Positions 34,127-45,597 of a DNA stretch of 64,000 nt are shown one piece after another (the first letter of the stretch is position 1; every line of letters starts with the position of its first letter). Made by a program: the position numbers and the translations under genes. This DNA is from Megaleporinus macrocephalus (taxonomy: Eukaryota; Chordata; Actinopteri; Characiformes; Anostomidae), in NCBI GenBank assembly GCA_021613375.1, contig CM038704.1, positions 2,220,147 to 2,284,146 on the forward strand, given 5' to 3'. A model generated the notes under the pieces. That model had not been told where the DNA came from. It ran no database searches and saw nothing but the letters and a program-made list of their open reading frames with translations.

Positions 34127-34829
34127 TTTCCATGATGCACCGAATGTTCCATGGTTTTTAATTCTGCGAACGATTAAATTTTTTTACATTAATTACTTTC
34201 AGTATTGTATATAGCTCAGTAACTAACTAGCTCCAGTGTATAATGCTATAATGTCCAGTGTGTGGCGTTCTTAAGTGACTGAATCAGTATTCGGAATAAG
34301 CCAATCAAATTGTGCTACTAATTTGACTCGGTTGAGCGACACACACAAGCCAGCTGTAGCAGCGGGAAAGCAGTAGCCTACTCTGCTTAGCATCTACTCT
34401 GCCACGCCCACAATGAAAAACGTTCTCTCACGTCCGTGCCTTGGTGGACGAATTGGGCTCGAGGAGTGAGGTGTGAACATATTTTGTTTACATCACTGAT
34501 GAAGACGGGAACTCACAAACCCAGTATGTTATAAATCTCTCCAGTGCAGAGCAGCATCACCAGCGACCTGGCTAAGCTTCTGGCCGACCAGCATCCTTAA
34601 ACTTTACTAGCGATTACTAATCCAGCTGTTTATGCGTGAGGGATAAGATAATTACTTGTCTCGCCGTGTGAACAGCCTTTCCATCACAAATAGGCTCTCA
34701 GGCACGTAGCCCACTTTAACGTTAAATTGAATGTGGGCTCATCCAAAACAGTAAATGGTGGTGATTAAAACAAAGCAGATTATTCAAGCTCATATTTTAC
34801 GTTCAGACAAAGGAAGGATTTTATATTTC
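34126..34829. other. Unannotated sequence, possibly interior of an hAT relic
   Basis: No gene recognised. It precedes an hAT-like right terminus (34830-34930), so part of it may be the interior of a decayed element. Confidence 0.35.
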
Positions 34830-34930
34830 TGTGGGTTTTTTTTCCCAAGTATCGTTTTGGTATTGAGAATCGTGATACTACACATAGTATCAATATCAAA
34901 ATCAAAATTCGGGTATTGTGACAACCCTTA
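34830..34930 (+). mobile_element. hAT-like right terminus
   Basis: agtatcgttttggtattgag and further 'gatac/gtatc' words lead to gggtattgtgacaaccctta. Its complement, taagggttgtcacaataccc, is a typical fish hAT end. No partner left end found. Confidence 0.5.
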
Positions 34931-34941
34931 TATATAAATCA

Positions 34942-35027
34942 TCGCTGTCCAATAAGACCAAAAACATACTTTACTTTCAATGTAAGTCAGACTAACCCTA
35001 ACCAGAATGTTTTTCATTGGACAGCGA
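34942..35027 (+). mobile_element. MITE family B, short copy
   Basis: Bounded by tcgctgtccaat (34942-34953) and attggacagcga (35016-35027), perfect 12-bp inverted repeats. The interior word tcaatgtaagtcag matches copy 1. It has only 86 bp against 244 bp, so it is an internally deleted derivative. A (TA)n run follows at 35030-35054. Confidence 0.75.
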
Positions 35028-35279
35028 GATATATATATATATATATATATATAGCAGACTAGGCAAAACATAAGCTAATACTATGATATTTCCCCTCCCC
35101 AACCACCTCCACCTAGAATTAAAAGAAAACTAGCTCATAGATCCTCTATGACTCTATATTTTCCTCACAGTCACAGTACATAAGCAAAATACCCATCATG
35201 CTGAATTTAAAGGTGTCATTTCAAGGCTTTTCTTACAAGTTCACTCACTCCTGTGACTACCAAGATACTTATATGAACG

Positions 35280-35515
35280 TAGGGGTGGGCAATATGATGA
35301 TATTTCATAGTTATTGTGATACAACACACCACCAATGCACAAATTCTGTATCAACAGATTTTCATAGTATTCATAGTATTACGACACGTGATTCTACTGG
35401 TTCTGATGAGTCGACTGGTTCCAACTTACCAGATCTCAGAAAAGCTAAATGGTATGATATCATGACAATGTCTTCAAGTACTGTGATATAACAATCACAA
35501 TATAATCAGGGCCTT
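35280..35515 (+). mobile_element. hAT MITE-like fragment
   Basis: The left end taggggtgggcaatatgatg resembles hAT MITE termini. The interior has atcatgaca, gtgatataac and similar words. A matching right terminus was not found, so it may be truncated near 35510. Confidence 0.45.
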
Positions 35516-35939
35516 CTTAAAATGACACCTAATAAACAGAAACCAGAAATACAGTTTGGCTCTCTAAAGCGGGGTCTAAGTCTAACATGAGAGAGAAAAG
35601 AAGAGGGAGGACTGCGATTGTTTACATAGTAATTGGTTTTTATAGTAAGTGAAAAAGAAGGCAGGAAAATGGTCATGTGACTGATTTTGGCCGCATAAAA
35701 CAGCATAAATGTTGAAAACAGATCTCTGGTGTCAGAAAAACAATGCAACTGTGCAACTGTGGACTGTATCTGACTGTAGTTTAGACTATTTGTGCATACA
35801 TGCTGCTGGTAAACATCGAACACAACAAGCCTCTACTATAACAAAGCATGAATGAACACCAGATCACAGCTGAAGCATAACCTGAACACTCTTCCTCATG
35901 GCCTGCCAGTGTGTCACACTTACAACCTCACCCTGTTTA
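35516..35939. other. Unannotated sequence
   Basis: Complex sequence without recognised features; the minus-strand frame at 35506-35823 shows no domain. Confidence 0.4.
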
Positions 35940-36780
35940 TAAGATCTGGGTTCACGGACAGGTTCGAGGGGAGTTTGAGGGGTTAAAACAAGCTCACTGC
36001 GTTTAATGCTGACCTCAGTCGTGGCCTACAGGCGACGTCAAACCGGGGCTGCTTGCTCATTCGTTTCTTTTGTTTGCTGATGTTTGCTTTCACAACAGCT
36101 TCCAGGCCTTCTTTATAGTTTATAATGAAATAAAACCTCTGGCCCTCCATCCAGCCTCCTGGTGGGCTCTCTTCCATACCGAACCCAAAGCTCGCCGAGA
36201 GTACGCCGCGTCAGTGTGAGGAAAGCCACAGCCACTACGGCGCTGAGGGCACAAATGCTTCACTTTCTCGTTAGCGACCCCCATCCCCTCCTTCACCCCC
36301 GTCCCCACCCCTCCATGTGGTACTTTAGCCACGGCGACTTGTTTATTATGTTCGTCGCTCCGGCAAGGGGGGCAAAAAAATACGATTAAAGCTAACCCTT
36401 AAGAATCCCAGCGCTTCTAAATGCATAGAAACACAGTCAGCTGGAGACGCGGCGAAATTAGGAGCTTACCAACCGCTAATGCTAATGCATAGCAATTTTC
36501 AGCTTGATGCTGATACACAGAAATTACTTTTTTTTTTGGTAGTAAGCAATAAACGTGCTCGGTAGAACTATTACATGGCCGCTTATCCACCCCTGCGCCC
36601 TAACGCGCATCAATATGCACGTTTTCATTTGGTTTGAGCTCCGGAATTGACTTGTGCCGAGGTGCCGTAAGACGGGACTATGCAAATAAAGTAAATAATC
36701 GGGTGGAGAGGCGTTTAGAAGAGATTTTGACACAGTAGGCAAACAAGTTCCTCACTTCTGATTTGTCTTACAAATGCACA
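35940..36780. promoter_or_regulatory. Candidate conserved non-coding element cluster
   Basis: Repeat-free block with CpG words and AT cores: gctgatgtttgctttcaca near 36076, ttagccacggcgacttgttt near 36325, aaccgctaatgctaatgc near 36470, and atgcaaataaagtaaataat near 36678. The last contains an octamer-like atgcaaat. No exon-like frame. Confidence 0.38.
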
Positions 36781-37016
36781 CAGGCCGTTAAAGAAGAGAG
36801 TTAAATCTGAAACAACTGAGAGGGCAGCGGAGTGAGAGGGCAGCGGTACTGATAGAAAGTTTGGGTATTCCTAACTATACTTAAATGAGGAGTCAGTGCC
36901 TGGAATGGGCAACAAGAACCCAAACTAAATGGTGTATTTAATTAGAGTCAGTACAGTCCAGTTAGAGGAGATCTCCTCAGGCCGGTCCGGACCATCATCA
37001 TTTCTAACCTCCACTC
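36781..37016. other. Unannotated sequence
   Basis: Includes a short duplicated gagagggcagcgg word (36817, 36834). Nothing else seen. Confidence 0.4.
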
Positions 37017-37230
37017 TTGCTTCAACAGTCGCTCTTCACCTCCACTTCTCTTTATTAGAGCACCTTATTCGTTCTTTGACTCGCTTTACTCTCCATCTCT
37101 CCATTCCTGCCTTAACAGTCGCTCTTCACCTCCACTTCTCTTTATTAGAGCATGTTATTCTTTCTCTGAATCACTTTATTCTCTGTCTCTCCATTCCTGC
37201 CTCAACAGTTGCTCTTCACCTTTACCTCTC
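37017..37230. repeat. About 90-bp tandem repeat, 2.3 copies
   Basis: The words aacagtcgctcttcacctcc and ttctctttattagagca recur at intervals of about 90 bp, with ctctccattcctgcct between them. The multiple-of-three spacing accounts for the 119-residue frame at 36929-37288. Confidence 0.8.
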
Positions 37231-37679
37231 GATATTTTCTTACAGCCCTACTATTTTAAAGCAAATTAAGCAGCAAATTTCATCTTAAGTCATGTTTATA
37301 TATTTTCAGTATCTAATACAATGTGAAATCATCACGGGGGTCCAGAAGTGGTGCTCAGCCTTTAAGGGCCAGTACAGGCAGCAATACCACTACAGTGTTG
37401 GTATTGGTATCAGGAAAACCACTACTACTGATCTAAGCTTTATCTAACTATTATTCTAGCTATTATACAAACTCTGTTTCAGCTCCAAGTAGCTGGATTA
37501 CAGAGACAGTTGTAGATGTAGCAAATAAATAATCATATCAGCCTCTAAAGGAAACAGACGAGCAGCCCTATTTGGCCGTATTACTATTCCAGACTGGAGA
37601 GAAGCTCCTCTGTGGAGTAAGACTGACCCCCACCACTCTCCTGGACGACTGAGGAGCGAGAGACAAAAGGAAGAAAGGA
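37231..37679. other. Unannotated sequence
   Basis: No gene or repeat family recognised. Confidence 0.4.
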
Positions 37680-37910
37680 AGAAAAGGGGCTGTAGGAGCG
37701 TGCGTGGAGGTATTGTCACGGCTCCGGCTGCACACTTCCTCCTCTTCGGCTGCTTTAGCCAGTCACTTGTGAGAAAAGGTGAGCGGCGGAGGAAAAAGAG
37801 GCTGTGAGTTGTGTGATTTATGGCTGTGAGCCGGAGAACAAAGACGCGTTTCCCGCCGGCGCCTGATCCAGACACCCTTCCGAAATGTTCACAGTGTTTG
37901 TTTGCGTTGG
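37680..37910. promoter_or_regulatory. Candidate conserved non-coding element
   Basis: Complex CpG-bearing sequence (cgtttcccgccggcgcctga near 37846) next to AT words (gtgtgattta). Several minus-strand frames cross it without a domain. Confidence 0.25.
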
Positions 37911-38167
37911 GGGTGAAAAACTCAGGTGGAGTGAATAACAATTAAGACGACTTGGTGGTGAGAAGTGACGGGGAGAGAAAGAGAGGGAGAGGGGAGAGCG
38001 AGTGAAAGGCTCTGATAGGACGTTAGGGCGTGTCGAGATGTGTTTAAGGGTGAGCTCATGGGAAAAGATGGGAAGTCCCTTCTCGGCTCTGTCCACCACA
38101 GCGAGGAAGACAGAACAGATATATACACATTACATACATACGGGTTTGTTTTCAATGGGCTCCCATA

Positions 38168-38168
38168 T

Positions 38169-38244
<76 letters not shown>
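38168..38244. repeat. (TA)n microsatellite
   Basis: Pure ta run of over 70 bp just upstream of the piggyBac-like element. Confidence 0.97.
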
Positions 38245-38248
<4 letters not shown>

Positions 38249-38285
38249 TGCACACATACCCATATATAATATACAAAATTTATAT

Positions 38286-39228
38286 TTAAAGGTGCCATAG
38301 AATGTTGTTGTTGATGTTTTTTGGGTGAGCTCAAGAATAATTCAATGAGCTCTGTTCTAATTGGCTGGTTTACAGCGGTGATGATGACACAGAAGCAACA
38401 TGGACCAAATAAAATGAGCCTCTGTGTAAATAAGCTCCACAAACATACTATTAGTTAGCTATACTAGTTTGTTGGAGCTGCTGGTATCTAACGTTACCTG
38501 TACTAGCTCCTCTCTTTCATCTGGACATCAAACACAAAGTAGATGAAAGGTGTCTCTGTGAAACTTTCAGTTGAAGATGATCTGCTTCAACCAGCACACA
38601 GTGATCCACTCACACAGCATGGCTGCTACTTCCAGTCACTGTTGGGGTTGTGGTGCTAATAAAGGTGGAGCTGCTCGTCTCTTCAGTCTTTTCAGTGTTG
38701 AACGCTGAGCTGAAGCTGCTCCATGGTGTCCGAGTGTTGGAGAAACTGTCCGGAGTGAAACGTACAGACTGCAGAGTTAAAGTTGTTCAGGATTCTGTTA
38801 AAGATGTTGGAAGTTCAGCAGCTGGTTTTGGGAATTCTCCGTTCCACCTTAAACGGTGCTGCGGTTCCATTCTGGCGTCTGTACGAGCTGCAGTGTTTAA
38901 GGTGGAACATTAGTTGAAGAATGTGGAGAAGAGGAACTTCAGGCTGGTTTAAAGATGAACATGGAGCTCTGACAGTTGGGTTGTTTGTTGGGAAGGAATA
39001 AAAAGTGGTGACGTTCCCTTCACAGCCTGGAAATCTGGATTTCTCCACCACCGTTCTGGTTGCTGGTTGGTGTTGTGGTTGTGTGTAAATATTAACCAGT
39101 CTGTTACATAACAGTGTAGGATCTGAAGAATAGAGTTTGAGGTTAAGTGCATGTACAGTACTGAGTACTGAACTCTCAGTATTACACTACAGAACACTGT
39201 ACAGGTTTACAGTCTATGGCACCTTTAA
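38286..39228. mobile_element. piggyBac-like non-autonomous element with TTAA target duplication
   Basis: Flanked by TTAA on both sides (38286-38289 and 39225-39228). The ends are perfect 11-bp inverted repeats, aggtgccatag and ctatggcacct. This terminus with TTAA duplication is typical of fish piggyBac-type MITEs. The 935-bp interior has a 14-bp perfect inverted repeat (gttccaccttaaac at 38841-38854, complement at 38895-38908). It also has a short frame with HCWGCGANKGGAARLFS, which loosely recalls the start of a THAP finger but stops soon after. No transposase domain is present. Confidence 0.8.
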
Positions 39229-39989
39229 ATATCTAATAATAACAACAGCAACAACAAAAATCAACAAATACTGTTTGTCCGTGAGCTGTGTTCATTTCTG
39301 TTGTGTACTGATTTGATTGTAGTTGGTGTTTTACCACACTGGCTTGAACTTCCTGTAAACACAGACCACCAGCACAGCTTGCATCAAGGTACTCAAGTTT
39401 CATTTCACTGTATATTTGTATACGGCTGTAATTAAGGTCCTTCTAGAACACGAAGATCTTTTTGTTGGTTAAAACATTCCAAGTCTTACTTCCAGAGAAG
39501 CATTCGTCCTGAAAACGCTTGAAAAACACACACATACAGCCTCAGACACGCAGGGTCCCTGACGTGTGAACACCCCTGCCTCAGCCCGCTGGTTTATTCC
39601 AGTCTGCTGTCAGATGCCTGGGGCTGCTACATTGAGTTGCACAGAGGGGGGGGTGAGAGAAACCCTTCAGCACATTAGGCTACATTTAGGAGATTGATCC
39701 AGACAGACTGAGTATCCCAGCAGTGTTCTCTTCAAGTCTGTTCACATTACATATGGAAATGTTCATGGAAATAAAGAAAAACATTGCAGTACTGGGGGAA
39801 AAAAACAGCTGAAAGCAGAGAAAAGCAGCTGATATGCACCAGTATGGCCCAAAAGAGACATCCTTCTGTTTGTTGGTGAGTGTTTTGATGCTTTGTTTGG
39901 AATCAATAACTGCAAACAGTACAATAATAACAATATCAGTGTAGTTTATATCGTATTGCTACCTGGCGTTCTTATAAAACGAGTCACCG
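39229..39989. other. Unannotated sequence
   Basis: Complex sequence with no recognised feature. Confidence 0.4.
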
Positions 39990-40330
39990 AAACCCTACAA
40001 GTGAAGAACTTAGGCGTTACCCTAAAGTGGCCCTTAATTACGTTTCAAAAGGGCACACAAGAGCAACAAACCGGGAAAGAAAGCAAAAAGCAGCAAGCGG
40101 TGTAGCCATGAACACCGGCCTCCTCTTATCTGTTTGGCCGTAAGCCTTGACAAAACAGGCTGACCGCTCGTTTTCTCCCCCCACTGGGACCAAAACATGT
40201 AAACAAGCGAACTGCACCAAATCAAGTTATTCATTAAGCCAACTAGCCGCCCCTCCCCGAATCACTGCGATCTAATAAATAATCTTTTGTTTACCTTCTC
40301 CAAGGACTCGCTCGTTTGAAGCTGTCTTCA
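39990..40330. promoter_or_regulatory. Candidate conserved non-coding element
   Basis: Repeat-free sequence with CpG words and AT cores (cccttaattacgtttcaaaa near 40031, tcattaagccaactagccgc near 40231, aatcttttgtttacctt near 40281). Overlapping minus-strand frames have no domain. Confidence 0.36.
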
Positions 40331-40629
40331 GTTACGACGCTGGGAGTTTAGCCTTCTCGCTCTGTGGAGACACACAAGCACAAACGATGGTTGAATGAAT
40401 GAATAATTACCACACGCAGCCCAAAAACACCTGTCAGTGCTGAGTTCCATCAGGGAGACAAATGGTGCCAACCTGCTCAGCTGAGGGTGGCAAAGCATCG
40501 TACATAAGTTTGTTAGAACAGTGTTAGAAAAGCTCCTCGGGTGATGAGACTAGACGTCAAAGCGCTCACAGAAGAAGCTTAGTTTACAATCACAGATACA
40601 TATTTATATATACATACATACATGCACAC

Positions 40630-40635
<6 letters not shown>

Positions 40636-40662
<27 letters not shown>
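40636..40662. repeat. (TA)n microsatellite
   Basis: Short ta run directly before the 3' end of the SINE-1 copy. Confidence 0.9.
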
Positions 40663-40666
<4 letters not shown>

Positions 40667-40671
40667 TACCC

Positions 40672-40900
40672 ATGGACAGGTCGCCAGTCTATCGCATGGC
40701 CAACACACACTCACACCTACGGTCAGTTTAGAGTGAGGATCCTGACATGCATGTGTTTGGACTGTAGGAGGAAACCGGAGTACCTGGAGGAACCCACTCA
40801 AACACAGAGAGACCATAAACACTCCACACAGAACCACCCAGACCGGGAATCCAACCCAGATCATCTTACTGTGAGGAGACAGTGCTGACCACTACACCAC
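40672..40900 (-). mobile_element. SINE-1, tRNA-derived, near-complete copy
   Basis: On the minus strand the head has an A-box, tggtgtagtgg (complement at 40889-40899), matching TRGYNNARNGG in full. A B-box-like ggttggattcc (complement at 40846-40856) has one mismatch to GGTTCRANNCC. Spacing between the two is tRNA-like. The body contains the complement of gtttggactgtaggagga, and the 3' end is the complement of acaggtcgccagtctatcgc. The head continues into a 20-bp array. Confidence 0.8.
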
Positions 40901-41325
40901 CATACTGACCACTACCCCACCATACTGACCACTACACCACCATACTGACCACTACACCACCTTACTAACCACTACACCACCGTACTAACCACTACACCAC
41001 CATACTGACCACTACACCACCTTACTAACCACTACACCACCGTACTAACCACTACACCACCATACTAACCACTACACCACCGTACCGACCACTACACCAC
41101 CGTACTAACCACTACACCACCATACTGACCACTACACCACCATACTGACCACTACACCACCATACTAACCACTACACCACCGTACTGACCACTACACCAC
41201 CGTACTAACCACTACACCACCGTACTAACCACTACACCACCATACTAACCACTACACCACCATACTAACCACTACACCACCTTACTAACCACTACACCAC
41301 CTTACTAACCACTACACCACCATAT
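40880..41325 (-). repeat. 20-bp minisatellite, inverted relative to the left array
   Basis: About 22 copies of ccaccgtactaaccactaca and variants, the reverse complement of the unit at 1-1545. Here the array grows from the SINE-1 head, with the A-box on the minus strand. Confidence 0.95.
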
Positions 41326-41445
41326 TGACTCGCTATTACCTCTTCAGGTACAAAGAGGTACTACAGTGACTCACTATCACCTCTTCAGGTACAAAATGGT
41401 ATTACAGCGACTCACTATAACCTCTTCAGGTACAAAGTGGTTTGT
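41326..41445. repeat. Short tandem repeat of about 43 bp, 2.5 copies
   Basis: cacctcttcaggtacaaa-type words recur three times with gactcact between them, immediately after the A-box array. Confidence 0.8.
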
Positions 41446-41759
41446 TTTTTTAAAACTTATTAAATAGATAAATAAATCAAACAAAGAGGTGTGACCAATC
41501 ACAAAGCAATCCACATCACCAAGGTAACACAATTAAAATAAACCACAAAACAACCTACAAAAAGAGAATGACCAACTAAATATTAATGACCAAAATCTAA
41601 AAATATAAAAGGGATATTTAAAGTGTAATAACCTGAATATGTAGCACTGCGGCTGCTTCTCTCTCTTTCAACTGATCAGATATCTGGAAAAAGAAATATC
41701 ACAGCATTGTGTACCGTGTATTTCCTGAAGTATCGCAGAATGTTTTTCATATTGTTCAC
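41446..41759. other. Unannotated AT-rich sequence
   Basis: No recognised feature. Confidence 0.4.
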
Positions 41760-42270
41760 CTCCAGTTACCGGTCAGCTCAGTATTTATGAATGGTCTAGG
41801 TTTGTAATTGAATTGCGTCTCGCTCATACGACACAGAGGCAGTACGGCTGAAAGAAGCCTGACGTTTCACTCTGTTGTTGGCAGCTTGTGAGTTCAAATC
41901 CCTAAAGAGCTTAATTGGTCCCGTTTAATTGGATGTAGTGATGCGCAGTAAAACACTGAATTACAAATCACTGCACTCATAGCTTTTGATAGCGTGCGGC
42001 CCAACTGGTGCATATTGTCTGTTTCAAATAATAAAGAATGAAATATTGTGTTTAGAAGAAAAGCAACATGGGAATTGTGAGCCGCTTCCAATATCCAATG
42101 TTTTTCATGCATATAATACATAAACAAACAGTCCCAGCATGTAGAAACTGGAACTACTTGGGTTACAATTACAGAGAAATAACATTTCATTTCTTTAGGA
42201 TTACAAATGCGGATATTTTTAGCACAGTAACCCAGCGTCGCCTAAACAATCTCACCAGCTGATTTTTAAA
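41760..42270. promoter_or_regulatory. Candidate conserved non-coding element
   Basis: Complex sequence with homeodomain-type words (gtaattgaattgcgtctcgc near 41800, gcttaattggtcccgttta near 41909, cactgaattacaaatcactg near 41954). Open frames on both strands have no domain. Confidence 0.36.
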
Positions 42271-42279
42271 TATTTCTTA

Positions 42280-42910
42280 AGCAAATAAGAATAGAATTTT
42301 AACATTTATAAGCAATTAATCTATAAGTACCAGTCTATTTGTAAAGCTTTTAATCAAGTACCAGCAATTTTTTAAAATCTTTTTTAAAAATTCCGAACTA
42401 AAGTTTTCTCCCATGCCTTTTTTTGCAATTATGTGCCCATTTTAAAATATTTTAATCAAACACCTGCCATTTTTTTACATTTATAAGCAAATAACCGCTA
42501 ATTATAACAATTTACCTGCCAATTTTTTATAATTTTAATCAATTACCAGCCAGTTTTAAATATTTGTATACAATTCCTAATTTTTAAGCAAATATCTGCT
42601 GTTTTTTTATTTATACACTATTACACAATTAAGCAATTACCAGCCAATTTTAAGTATTTATTAAAAAATGTAAGCAATTTCCAGTCATTTTTACATTTCT
42701 ATACTATTACCAGCCCTTTTACAAACACTTTTAAGCACTTACTAACTAATTTTAAAATCTTTTAAACTTCTTTTCTCTAAATTCTCAAACAATCTTCTGA
42801 TGAACCTAATTTTTTAGCCATTACGAGACAATTTGTAACATATTTTAAGCAATTATCTGCTGATTTTTTAATATTTTTTACACTTACCAAGCAATAACCA
42901 AGCAATATTT
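42280..42910. repeat. Degenerate AT-rich tandem repeat
   Basis: Motifs of the type aagcaattaccagccaattt followed by a T-rich stretch recur about ten times with a spacing near 50-65 bp. Recognisable copies lie around 42352, 42540, 42630 and 42700. Divergence is high, so this is an old array. Confidence 0.65.
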
Positions 42911-42959
42911 ACGACTGTCAGCCAATGCTCTTTTCCCACCAGCATGATTCTATAATACT

Positions 42960-44160
42960 CTTGCCTCTCTAATTGTTATGTGTCATGAAAACGTATCATG
43001 AAAATGTCTTCAAGTATCTTTTTGATATACTACAGACTCCTACTCGGTGTAAACCACTGCGAAACAATGCTGGTCATTAAAGGTTTGCCGGCGACCTTCA
43101 ACGTCAACAAGTATTCATGTACCGGCGAACAGCGGGCAGAGCTGTCTCAATGCGAACCTTCTTTTCAAGAATTACGGCATCACACTGAAGCAAAACACAG
43201 AGGACTCTTTGCTGGACTGGAGCTTTTTATTATCAATGTTGCGGAGTGTCTTTCTAAGCGGGGCAAATCAATAAAAAGCCTGAAAAAAGCCCTTGAGTCG
43301 CTTCTCCGAGAGAAGAGAGAGAGGCTGCAGTCCCATTCAATGGAAATATACACTTCAACACGAGGAAAGAACCTTGTCAGTTGTGTACGTGTGCGTACGG
43401 GCCTACTTAAGCGAGTGGTAAGCAGTGTGATAGGCGTTTGGAGGCTGTGCTGAGTCGGAATCTCACCGAAGAATTATCTCACTCCAACGGTCCTTGTAAT
43501 CTACTGGCTGCAATATGAAAATAGGTCACTTATCTTATAACGTAATCGCTTATAACTTCATATCAAACGGCCAGCGAGGCCAGCGTGGGTCCGAAAAGAA
43601 AAATAAGCACACGAAAAGGCTGATCCACGCCTTGCAAGACCCTTGGATCTCACAAAGGCTTTACACGTCCGAACCTCATTCTCATGCTAAAGTGCCGAGT
43701 GACTATCGGCCAACATTTGAGAGCCATTTGAATGAAATCATCAAAGCATATCCGAAGATGAAAAAAAATAGATCAGGCCTTTCACAATGCTTCATCATGC
43801 AGTTTACATTTGGCAGTCAAAGCAGCGGCCGGGTGTTTAAGGCCGGGCCACCGTGTTTATCTCAGGTGAAGACTCGGGCCATGTTTCAGAATCACTTATC
43901 TGTTAAACGTCCTCGCCACGAAGCCGGAGTCGGCAAGGCAGCAGCGCCGACCGCAAGCACACACGTTACTTCTTTATGTTTTTCCGCACCGCGTTCCTCC
44001 AATTCATTAGACTTCAATTAACATATCATCCCGGCTGTCGTAAATCAATAGCCCTGCGCGACACATGACAAATCTTTTCAGCTTAAAAAGCTAAACATCA
44101 TTAATTCAAATCACCTGCTAAGACCTCGAGTGCTAAATGAGTTTACCAAAAAATGCCTCC
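42960..44160. promoter_or_regulatory. Large candidate conserved non-coding block
   Basis: 1.2 kb of repeat-free complex sequence with AT cores (tttttattatcaatgttgcg near 43228, caaatcaataaaaagcctg near 43264, ttgaatgaaatcatcaaagc near 43728, catttggcagtcaaagcag near 43807). It also holds the two longest plus-strand frames not caused by repeats, 42998-43453 and 43515-44021, in different frames. Neither shows a known domain. A non-coding regulatory block is likelier than two exons. Confidence 0.4.
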
Positions 44161-44179
44161 ATGTTCAATTTAGACAAAT

Positions 44180-44600
44180 GTTCCCTCTTAGTAATCACAC
44201 GACGTTTCGATTTGGGGGGGTGGGAACGCGAGATACGAACGCAGCGCCGCCAGATCTTCGCTTTGGAGTCGTATCGCGTAGCTTGTAATAGCTAAACAGA
44301 TAATTGCGTGGATTGCGAGCGACGGGGCGGGCGGTAATGGCTGGGTTTAAAGCAGCGGGGCGGCCGAGCCTCAGGGGTGTGTAACACGGGCCGTGAAAAA
44401 AAAAAAAAAAAACCTGAACGCTCTGGAGTGGAGAGGAGGAGAGAGGGAGGGAAGAGCCAGCTGAGCTGAGATCAGGTCCTATGGGTACGTAATGGAGCGA
44501 ATGGGGAGAGAGGGATGGGTAAATGCTAGTGTCAGAGTTGGATGATATAAAAGGTGGGGGAAACGCTGAACAGGGTGAGGAGAGTGTTCAGTGTGTGGGT
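44180..44600. promoter_or_regulatory. CpG-rich candidate regulatory block
   Basis: CpG-dense sequence at 44225-44400 with aacagataattgcgtggatt near 44295. An A-run at 44398-44412 and a GA-rich stretch at 44432-44456 follow. No coding signature. Confidence 0.3.
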
Positions 44601-44686
44601 GAGAGGACGAGGTTTACGATGCTCGGCCTTTCACGATCTAGACGCTTTAGCTGACCATTAATTGTCGTATAATTAAATACAATTCT

Positions 44687-44688
44687 TT

Positions 44689-44720
<32 letters not shown>
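44687..44720. repeat. (TA)n microsatellite
   Basis: ta run with one aa interruption. Confidence 0.9.
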
Positions 44721-44813
44721 GTGCTTTATTGTGCGACGATACATGTGAGAATGGCATGTTATGTGGGATTTCAAGCGCTTGTAATTGTTATGTATTGTTA
44801 TTCGTGATAAGAT

Positions 44814-44852
44814 TTTTATTATTATTATTATTATTGTTATTATTATTATATT
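44814..44852. repeat. (TTA)n microsatellite
   Basis: tta/att trinucleotide run with one g interruption. Confidence 0.95.
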
Positions 44853-45405
44853 TTTCTGCAGGATCTTTGCCATGTGACTCATCACACAGTTTTCCAGATA
44901 TCAACTCTGTTCCAACTCCACTCTGATTGAGTGATTTGGGCTTTTATACAGTTTTTTTTTTTTTTATCAGAAGCACAGATTCCTGAAAACAACAGATTAT
45001 TTCCCATAGAAAATAAATAGAATAGAAAAATACACGCTAATCTACTGAACTTCTGCTCAACCGACAGACACCGTTTCACATGCACTGACTCAGGACAGAC
45101 CCCCGACCACAACTGCAGTGTTGGTTTAACCCGCATCTCGTCTGTTTGTTGTTTTTTTTTCCATCCCTCTTTTTTCCCCATAGAGTCCCATTCATTTTCA
45201 GTCACACCTAAACATCATGGTTTCATTAAACCTACAGCCTTCAAACTGCCTGTACTCACTCAAAGCAGATCACCAAACTCTAATCCACAGACATACTGAC
45301 CCACACTCCTATACTTTTATTCACCCCTCATTTTTTTCCATTTATTCTCTATTCATCCTGGTTACAATTAATGTACAGCCACCAAACTGCATGTACAGGT
45401 TCCCA
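44853..45405. other. Unannotated sequence
   Basis: Includes T-runs at 44951-44965 and 45150-45159. No gene recognised. Confidence 0.4.
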
Positions 45406-45407
45406 AG

Positions 45408-45490
45408 CATATATCCACAGTATATCCACAGATATATCCACAGTATATCCACAGATATATCCACAGATATATCCACAGATATATCCACCC
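45408..45490. repeat. Short tandem repeat of 'atatccacag'
   Basis: Six to seven copies of atatccacag with one to two extra at pairs (period 12-14 bp). Confidence 0.9.
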
Positions 45491-45597
45491 GCACTCCTCT
45501 ATTTGTGGTTAATTCATCTCTCGCTCCTCCCCTCAAACTACCCATGCTGTGCAACCATCCTGCATTTCCTCTTCTCTGTATATTTGTCTAGCATGAA

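Noticed and set aside
34989..35002. ctaaccctaacc as a second telomere-type tract
   Set aside because: Only two units, inside a MITE-B copy; chance level.
40672..40900. Possible functional tRNA gene (A-box and B-box present)
   Set aside because: No cloverleaf can be built, the B-box has a mismatch, and the downstream body matches a SINE.
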